NCBI RefSeq assembly: GCF_029946185.1
Contig: NZ_JAQSEA010000076.1
Location: 26,056-60,247 of the forward strand
DNA: 34,192 bases
Direction of reading: 5' to 3'
From: Prosthecobacter sp.
GTDB lineage: Bacteria > Verrucomicrobiota > Verrucomicrobiia > Verrucomicrobiales > Verrucomicrobiaceae
Part shown: positions 29,853-34,192 of the stretch, in pieces
Layout of the letters: the number at the start of each line of letters is the position of its first letter
Position numbering within the stretch: position 1 is the stretch's first letter
Made by a program: the position numbers and the translations under genes
The notes under the pieces: model-generated
Databases searched by the model: none
Told to the model about the DNA's origin: nothing
Seen by the model: only the letters and a program-made list of their open reading frames with translations

Positions 29853-30176
29853 ATGCAAGAGAACACCTCCGCTCGCAGTTACGAAACCTATGCTTCACTG
29901 ATCGCCCCTGCCGCTGCAGGCTGCGCGCTGGGTATCCTGTTTGGTCGTGGAATGCGGCGTGGAACTTCTAACGTGATCGCCCTGACTCTGCTGGCCGCCA
30001 GTGCTGCCATTGCCGCCCCCGTCATCACCGGACTGGTGCAGCGCACCGCCAATCGTCCCGGCAGTGAACGTGGCAGCCGCCGCAGGCTGGAAGGCATCCG
30101 CAATCACGGCATGCCGGACGGGGATGTGGACGAATTTTTTGCCGACACGCCCGAGTCTTTTGTGACAGGCCGCTGA
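29853..30176 (+). CDS. Small two-helix membrane protein of unknown function
   Basis: The 107-residue protein has two predicted transmembrane segments, about residues 13-31 (YASLIAPAAAGCALGILFG) and 40-63 (NVIALTLLAASAAIAAPVI). A basic loop GRGMRRG lies between them. The C-terminal 45 residues are charged (RGSRRRLE, then DGDVDEFFADTPESF). GAGAGG-like purines (GAGAGG at 29835-29840) precede the ATG by 12 bases. I do not recognise a family; it resembles small inner-membrane proteins with a YtxH/DUF-like layout, which is only an impression. It is divergent from manC and 61 bases upstream of the hydrolase lipoprotein. Confidence 0.7.
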   Translation: MQENTSARSYETYASLIAPAAAGCALGILFGRGMRRGTSNVIALTLLAASAAIAAPVITGLVQRTANRPGSERGSRRRLEGIRNHGMPDGDVDEFFADTPESFVTGR

Positions 30177-30187
30177 GCTGCGCCTCG

Positions 30188-30206
30188 CAGGGCATGCGCC
30201 GCCCTG
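30188..30206 (+). terminator. Weak GC-rich hairpin after the small membrane-protein gene
   Basis: CAGGGC (30188-30193) and GCCCTG (30201-30206) form a 6-bp stem with a 7-base loop, 11 bases after the stop codon. The following TGTCTTGG is not a clear T-run. It may attenuate read-through into the next gene. Confidence 0.3.
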
Positions 30207-30237
30207 TGTCTTGGTGAAACGCTCCCCATAGACCAGC

Positions 30238-31263
30238 ATGCCACTCACATCGAAGAGGAAGATGCTGGGCAGAGGGTCTTTAGGGCTGCTGCTGCCCGTG
30301 ATCCTGGCTTCCTGCCTGACGGGTGGCGGGCGCTTTCAGAAGCGGATGGGCGAGGGCCCGCCTCTGTACGATGAGCCGGTTTTGAAATGGCAGGCCTCAG
30401 ACAAGGCGGTCGTGCCGTACTGCCGCTGGCTGCCGCCAAAGGGAGTGTCGCAGAAGGGCCTTCTGATCGCCGTGCCGGGCATGGATGAGCCTTCGGTGGA
30501 CTGGGCCCAGCTGGGCAGACATTTGTCGGCCAGGGGCTATGAGGTGTATTCCTCGGATCTGCGTGGCCAAGGCAAGGATTTTGACTCCCCCGAACGTGGC
30601 AACTACCACCGATGGACGCGCTGGGTGGAGGATGTAAACGAGTTTGCGGCACAGGCTCGTGGCGGTAGAAGGCTGCCCGTTGCTTATATGGGGCACAGTC
30701 TGGGAGGGATGGTCGCGCTTGCGGCTGCATCTCAGGCGAAGGGCGCGGCTGCTCCTGATGCCTTGGTACTTTATGCGCCGGCATTCGTGCTCGCGTTTCC
30801 TCCGTGGTTTGCGCGTCCGGCGGCGAGGTCCGCGCAGCTTTTAAGTTTGAATTTGGCGCGGGTGACCGGGCCTGCTGTGTTCAAGTTGATGAACCGGAAT
30901 CTAGTGTCCAACGAGGTGGACGAAGCTGCCTGGGAACGGTCCAGTGACCGGCTCAGCGGCGGCATGTCTTTCCGCTATGTCTCGGCGTGTTTGGGCGTGG
31001 GCCAGCACGTGAGGGAACTGCCCGGCCGGTGGACCTCACCCGTGCTGCTTGAGTATGGCCAAAGCGACAAAACCATTCCAATGTCCCAACGCAGTCCAGA
31101 GCGCATCCTGGGCATGTTTAAGTCGCAGGACAAGGAATTGTGGTGGCATCCCAATCCCAAGGCGAACCACGACATGCTGAACGACCGCCTGGTCAGAAAG
31201 GAAATGCTGGCCAAGACCAGTGCATGGCTGGATAAGCGACTGGCGGGGGGAGCGTCCAGGTGA
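30238..31263 (+). CDS. Lipoprotein alpha/beta hydrolase (lysophospholipase / monoacylglycerol lipase-like)
   Basis: The 341-residue protein has a lipoprotein signal ending in LASC (Cys26), then an alpha/beta-hydrolase fold. The nucleophile is Ser154 in GHSLGG, the acid is probably Asp277 in YGQSDKTIP, and the histidine is His311 in KANHDM. GLLIAVPGMDEPSVDW precedes the oxyanion region and YSSDLRGQGKD is the family's DxRGxG strand. It resembles serine aminopeptidase S33/monoacylglycerol lipase proteins. A membrane-anchored esterase acting on lipid or cell-wall substrates is inferred; the substrate is unknown. Its stop lies 4 bases from the convergent HD gene. Confidence 0.88.
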   Translation: MPLTSKRKMLGRGSLGLLLPVILASCLTGGGRFQKRMGEGPPLYDEPVLKWQASDKAVVPYCRWLPPKGVSQKGLLIAVPGMDEPSVDWAQLGRHLSARGYEVYSSDLRGQGKDFDSPERGNYHRWTRWVEDVNEFAAQARGGRRLPVAYMGHSLGGMVALAAASQAKGAAAPDALVLYAPAFVLAFPPWFARPAARSAQLLSLNLARVTGPAVFKLMNRNLVSNEVDEAAWERSSDRLSGGMSFRYVSACLGVGQHVRELPGRWTSPVLLEYGQSDKTIPMSQRSPERILGMFKSQDKELWWHPNPKANHDMLNDRLVRKEMLAKTSAWLDKRLAGGASR

Positions 31264-31267
31264 ATGA

Positions 31268-31840
31268 TCAACCAGCGAAGTTCAGTCGCACATTTTGCAG
31301 CAGTTCGGTGAGGTGACGCTGCGCCCGCTGGACGGGTTCTTCCGCGCTAAACGCTAGCTCCATCACCTGGGTGGTCCGCATGATGCGGCTCTCCAGTTCC
31401 TCATCATCATGATCCAACGTGTCGGCGGCATCGGCGAGTTTGATAAGGCGTGTCTGCCAGTCGCACGAATGGAGGCGCTTCAGATGCAGCACGGTGTCCT
31501 GTTCCGGTTCGCGGCTGAGACGCTGGACCCGCATGGCGATCTGGCGTCCGAATTGGCGGCACAGCTCATCAAAGGAGACATCGGACTTTTCCAGCACGTT
31601 ATGCAGGAGGGCTGCCGCCAGCACGGGGGGCTCTGGGCAGTGATAGAGAGAGGCGACCGTAAGCGCCACGCGAGTTGCTTGCGCCAGGGAAGGGGAGATC
31701 TCTCCGTCGCGAACTTCTGCAGCATGGACATGGGCCGCAAAAGACGCGGCCTTTTGCCACAGCGGCTGGGTGATAGCTTCGGCAATGCCCTCCTGCTGCT
31801 GTTTAAGCTGTTCGTTTAGAAGCGTGGCCATGAAGTTCAT
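31268..31840 (-). CDS. HD-domain protein of RelA/SpoT-hydrolase (MESH1-like) type with altered catalytic residues
   Basis: The 190-residue protein is all-helical and matches the ppGpp-hydrolase domain pattern of SpoT/MESH1. AASFAAHVHAAE, then AALLHNVLEKSDVSFDEL, FGRQIAMRVQRLSRE, and RLIKLADAADTLDH align with family segments AALLHDTVEDTD...F and LVKLADKLYNL. The HD pair is His-Asn (LHN) and the ED pair is Glu-Lys (EK), and an NHP-type histidine is not apparent. The metal-binding and catalytic residues are therefore largely lost although the later LAD aspartate remains. I infer a regulatory or nucleotide-binding, probably inactive, domain. GTG 31843, ATG 31840 and ATG 31831 are all possible starts. 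No synthetase domain follows. Confidence 0.7.
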   Translation of the reverse strand: MNFMATLLNEQLKQQQEGIAEAITQPLWQKAASFAAHVHAAEVRDGEISPSLAQATRVALTVASLYHCPEPPVLAAALLHNVLEKSDVSFDELCRQFGRQIAMRVQRLSREPEQDTVLHLKRLHSCDWQTRLIKLADAADTLDHDDEELESRIMRTTQVMELAFSAEEPVQRAQRHLTELLQNVRLNFAG

Positions 31841-32174
31841 CACCGACTTTTTCGCATCATGTCGGCTGCTTGGCCGTAGTGATTTGTGCAGAAACGGCAG
31901 AAGGTGGTATGATTATTATTGCTCTTCTGGAAGTCGCGCCTGAAAATACATCCTGCCTTGAGAGGTGATCACCCTGCGCTTCGAAAGCACGCAGATCTGG
32001 ACATCCGCTGAGTGTTTCGCGTCGTTTACTGTGATCGATACAGCTAAAACGGGTTTGGAAACGATATGGGCTTACTGATTACGGCCCTAGGATTACAAAA
32101 AAAATGCACTAAACTATATTGAAAATCAGCTAATAAAAGCCAGATGCCTATGCCTTTTTCAGCAAACGATTTCT
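31841..32174. other. Intergenic region between divergent HD-protein and kinase genes
   Basis: This 334-base spacer must contain promoters for both divergent genes. A perfect 10-base palindrome, GGTGATCACC, lies at 31964-31973. CCGAC (31843-31847) and GTCGG (31861-31865) can form a small hairpin right before the HD-gene start. A candidate promoter for the kinase is listed separately. The remainder is AT-rich from 32085 to 32140 and I see no coding frame. Confidence 0.5.
32092..32120 (+). promoter_or_regulatory. Candidate sigma-70 promoter for the histidine kinase
   Basis: ATTACA (32092-32097, 4 of 6 match to TTGACA) is separated by 17 bases from TATATT (32115-32120, 5 of 6 match to TATAAT). 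Transcription would start about 45 bases before the kinase ATG at 32175. The spacing is ideal but the motifs are only moderate. Confidence 0.35.
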
Positions 32175-34192
32175 ATGAATGACGTGGGTCGTCTGGACGA
32201 GTCGCTTATCCAACAGGAAGAGGCATTAACCACGCTGGGAGGTGGGACTCTGCCTCGGCCGGAGCCGAGATGGCAGGAGACCGAAGCTGAGAAGTTCCTG
32301 CGCATTGAACGAGAGCGCTTGGCGCTGGCGCTGTCAGCAGGGCAGATGGGAGTCTATGAGTTGACCCTAAAGACCCATGTTTTATGGTGGTCGCCAGAGA
32401 TCTACACGGTCTTCGGGGTATGTCCGAAGACTTTCACGCCCACGCGTGACTCCTTCACGGAACTGGTGCATCCGGATGACCGGGAAAGGTTTTGGCAGCA
32501 TCTGGAAGAATGCATTGAGCAGCGGTTGTATTTTATGCATGAGTTCCGTATCCGGCGGCCAGACGGGCAGGAGCGGTGGATCAGCAACCGGGCGGAGACG
32601 GAGTATGATGATGCCGGTATGGCAGTGCGGCACTTTGGGGTGGCCATGGATATCAATGACAGAAAAAGGGCCGAACTGCACAGCCTGCAAAATGCGGAAC
32701 TTTTTTCCTCGTTGATCGAGCAGGCTCCCATCGGCACCTACGTTCTGGACGGTGACCTCTGCATGCGTCAGATCAATCCGGTGGCGATGCCAGCATTTTG
32801 CGGCATTGAGCCGCTGATCGGCCGCAAATTGGCAGAAGTGCTCGCGCTCCAGTGGGGACCGGAGCTGGGAGCTGTCCTTCTGGCCCATTTTCGGCACACT
32901 CTGGAGACGGGTGAGCGGCACATCTCGCCACGCTTTGCGCAAATGCGGCATGATCGCGGGAACGAGGAAGCCTATGAGTGGGAAACACAACGGGTGCTGC
33001 TGCCCGAGGGGGGCTATGGCGTGGTCTGTTACTTCAGCGACATCACCCCGCGGTACCGTGCAGAAAGAGCGTTGGTGGAGAGTGAGGAGCGCGTGCGTAT
33101 GGCTACGGCTGCCACGGGTGTGGGTATCTGGGAGTGGAATGTGATTGCGAATACGATCTGGTGGGATGCGTCCATATTCGATATTTACGGCATTCCCCCG
33201 ACTCCTGACGGCATGGTCGATTATCAGGACTGGCGCGGAGCTGTGCTGCCGGACGACTTGGCGGAGAATGAAAAAATCCTGCAAGACATGGTGCTCAAGG
33301 GGGGGAGCAGCGCGCGCTCCTTCCGCATTCGACGTCGGAGTGATGGAGCGCTACGACACCTGGAATGTGTGGAAACGGCACGAGTGAACGCTTTGGGGCA
33401 GACAGAGTGGGTCGTGGGCACCAACTTGGATGTCACGGAGCGGAAAATTGCTGAGGAGGCGCTTGCCAGGAGCGAGCGCTTTAACACTGCCGTCTTGGAC
33501 GCGCTGCCTGCGGAGATCGCCGTCCTGGACTGCGCAGGCCGGATCATCGCGATCAACAAGCCTTGGCTGAAATTTTCCCAAGGGGATGCGGAAATCCCGA
33601 TGGATCGTGTAGGTGTCGGGATGGATTACCTGGCTGTATGCCAAAAGGCAGTAGCCGAGGGAGATTCCGAGGCAGCTCAGACGCTGGAAGGACTTCAGAG
33701 CGTCTTGAGTGGCAAAGCCACGGAGTTTAAGCTGGAGTATCCCTGCCATGCCCCCGATAAAGAACGCTGGTTTGTCATGCATGTGATCCATGCCCCGCCT
33801 GAGGTGGGCGGTGCGATCGTCGCGCATACGGACATCACCGAACGGCGCAAGCTGGAGACCGCACTGATCGCGAACGCGGCGGAGCTCACCGAGGCCGGCC
33901 GGCGGAAGGATGAATTTCTGGCCATGCTGGCGCATGAGCTGCGCAACCCTCTGGCACCGATGCGCAACATGACGGAATTGTTGAAGTCGGCCACACTCAC
34001 TGAGGAAGAGCGCTGGCATTCGCTGGCCATTCTGACGCGGCAGATCGAAAACATGAGCCGCATGACCGATGACCTCTTGGATGCGGCGCGCATCACCCAA
34101 GGGAAGATCGAGCTGAGTAGGAAGCCGGTGGCGCTGGACGAAATCCTGAAGTCGGCGGTGAACCTGGCGCAGGCGGAGTGCAGACAGCGCGG
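32175..34192 (+). CDS. Multi-PAS sensor histidine kinase (partial, runs off right edge)
   Basis: Reading from the ATG at 32175 gives 672 open codons to the window edge. Four PAS-type sensor domains follow each other at about residues 46-166, 174-297, 302-426 and 434-556. PAS-associated linkers DINDRKRAE, DITPRYRAE, DVTERKIAEEAL and DITERRKLE end each one. The first and third are of the PAS_3 type (FTELVHPDDRERF; WW near VIANTIWWDAS). The HisKA domain begins near 576 with the H-box FLAMLAHELRNPL, phosphoacceptor His587. The HATPase domain lies outside the window. No transmembrane segment is seen, so the kinase is soluble and senses an intracellular signal. It is read divergently from the HD protein gene. 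Confidence 0.93.
   Translation, partial: MNDVGRLDESLIQQEEALTTLGGGTLPRPEPRWQETEAEKFLRIERERLALALSAGQMGVYELTLKTHVLWWSPEIYTVFGVCPKTFTPTRDSFTELVHPDDRERFWQHLEECIEQRLYFMHEFRIRRPDGQERWISNRAETEYDDAGMAVRHFGVAMDINDRKRAELHSLQNAELFSSLIEQAPIGTYVLDGDLCMRQINPVAMPAFCGIEPLIGRKLAEVLALQWGPELGAVLLAHFRHTLETGERHISPRFAQMRHDRGNEEAYEWETQRVLLPEGGYGVVCYFSDITPRYRAERALVESEERVRMATAATGVGIWEWNVIANTIWWDASIFDIYGIPPTPDGMVDYQDWRGAVLPDDLAENEKILQDMVLKGGSSARSFRIRRRSDGALRHLECVETARVNALGQTEWVVGTNLDVTERKIAEEALARSERFNTAVLDALPAEIAVLDCAGRIIAINKPWLKFSQGDAEIPMDRVGVGMDYLAVCQKAVAEGDSEAAQTLEGLQSVLSGKATEFKLEYPCHAPDKERWFVMHVIHAPPEVGGAIVAHTDITERRKLETALIANAAELTEAGRRKDEFLAMLAHELRNPLAPMRNMTELLKSATLTEEERWHSLAILTRQIENMSRMTDDLLDAARITQGKIELSRKPVALDEILKSAVNLAQAECRQR

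Overview
The window looks like a chromosomal piece of a member of the Verrucomicrobiota, probably Verrucomicrobiaceae-like (Prosthecobacter/Verrucomicrobium type). This is an inference from three things: a giant autotransporter-repeat protein with a PEP-CTERM sorting tail, two exported formylglycine sulfatases, and genes that mostly lack a Shine-Dalgarno sequence. No rRNA, tRNA, CRISPR array, transposase or integrase was recognised.

Left part (1-16488, minus strand). Two secreted proteins of the same type lie in tandem. A 5,279-residue protein (649-16488) has a signal peptide, more than 20 autotransporter-associated beta-strand repeats arranged as three concatenated modules, and a C-terminal PEP-CTERM anchor. 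The signal peptide and first residues of a second, similar protein run off the left edge (1-221). The 427-base gap between them is AT-rich and full of inverted repeats.

16489-20384 (plus strand). A 224-base divergent spacer leads into two exported sulfatases (IDS-like, then arylsulfatase-like) and a small secreted protein that overlaps the second sulfatase by 4 bases. With the surface giant this suggests a cell-surface and periplasmic sulfated-glycan module.

20400-22354 (minus strand). A 48-residue lipoprotein too short for routine calling, a PLP enzyme of the D-threonine aldolase/D-serine dehydratase fold, and an EVE-domain protein.

22480-25695 (plus strand). An exported seven-bladed lactonase, transaldolase and hisF. 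The spacer before hisF holds a striking array of GTCAAG/CTTGAC units arranged as a large inverted repeat. A smaller array of the same units lies between the two sulfatases. Downstream of hisF are strong hairpins and an orphan 33-codon ORF.

25710-29756 (minus strand). A compact housekeeping cluster transcribed manC, ruvX, truA, prfC.

29853-34192. A small two-helix membrane protein and an alpha/beta-hydrolase lipoprotein (plus strand) converge on a RelA/SpoT-type HD domain protein with altered catalytic residues (minus strand). A 334-base spacer with a candidate promoter then leads into a multi-PAS soluble histidine kinase that runs off the right edge before its ATPase domain.

Most of the protein-coding content is family-recognisable. 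The least explained signals are the CTTGAC arrays, the structured leader of the left-edge gene, the three-module giant protein and its internal 522-bp duplication, and the degenerate HD protein.
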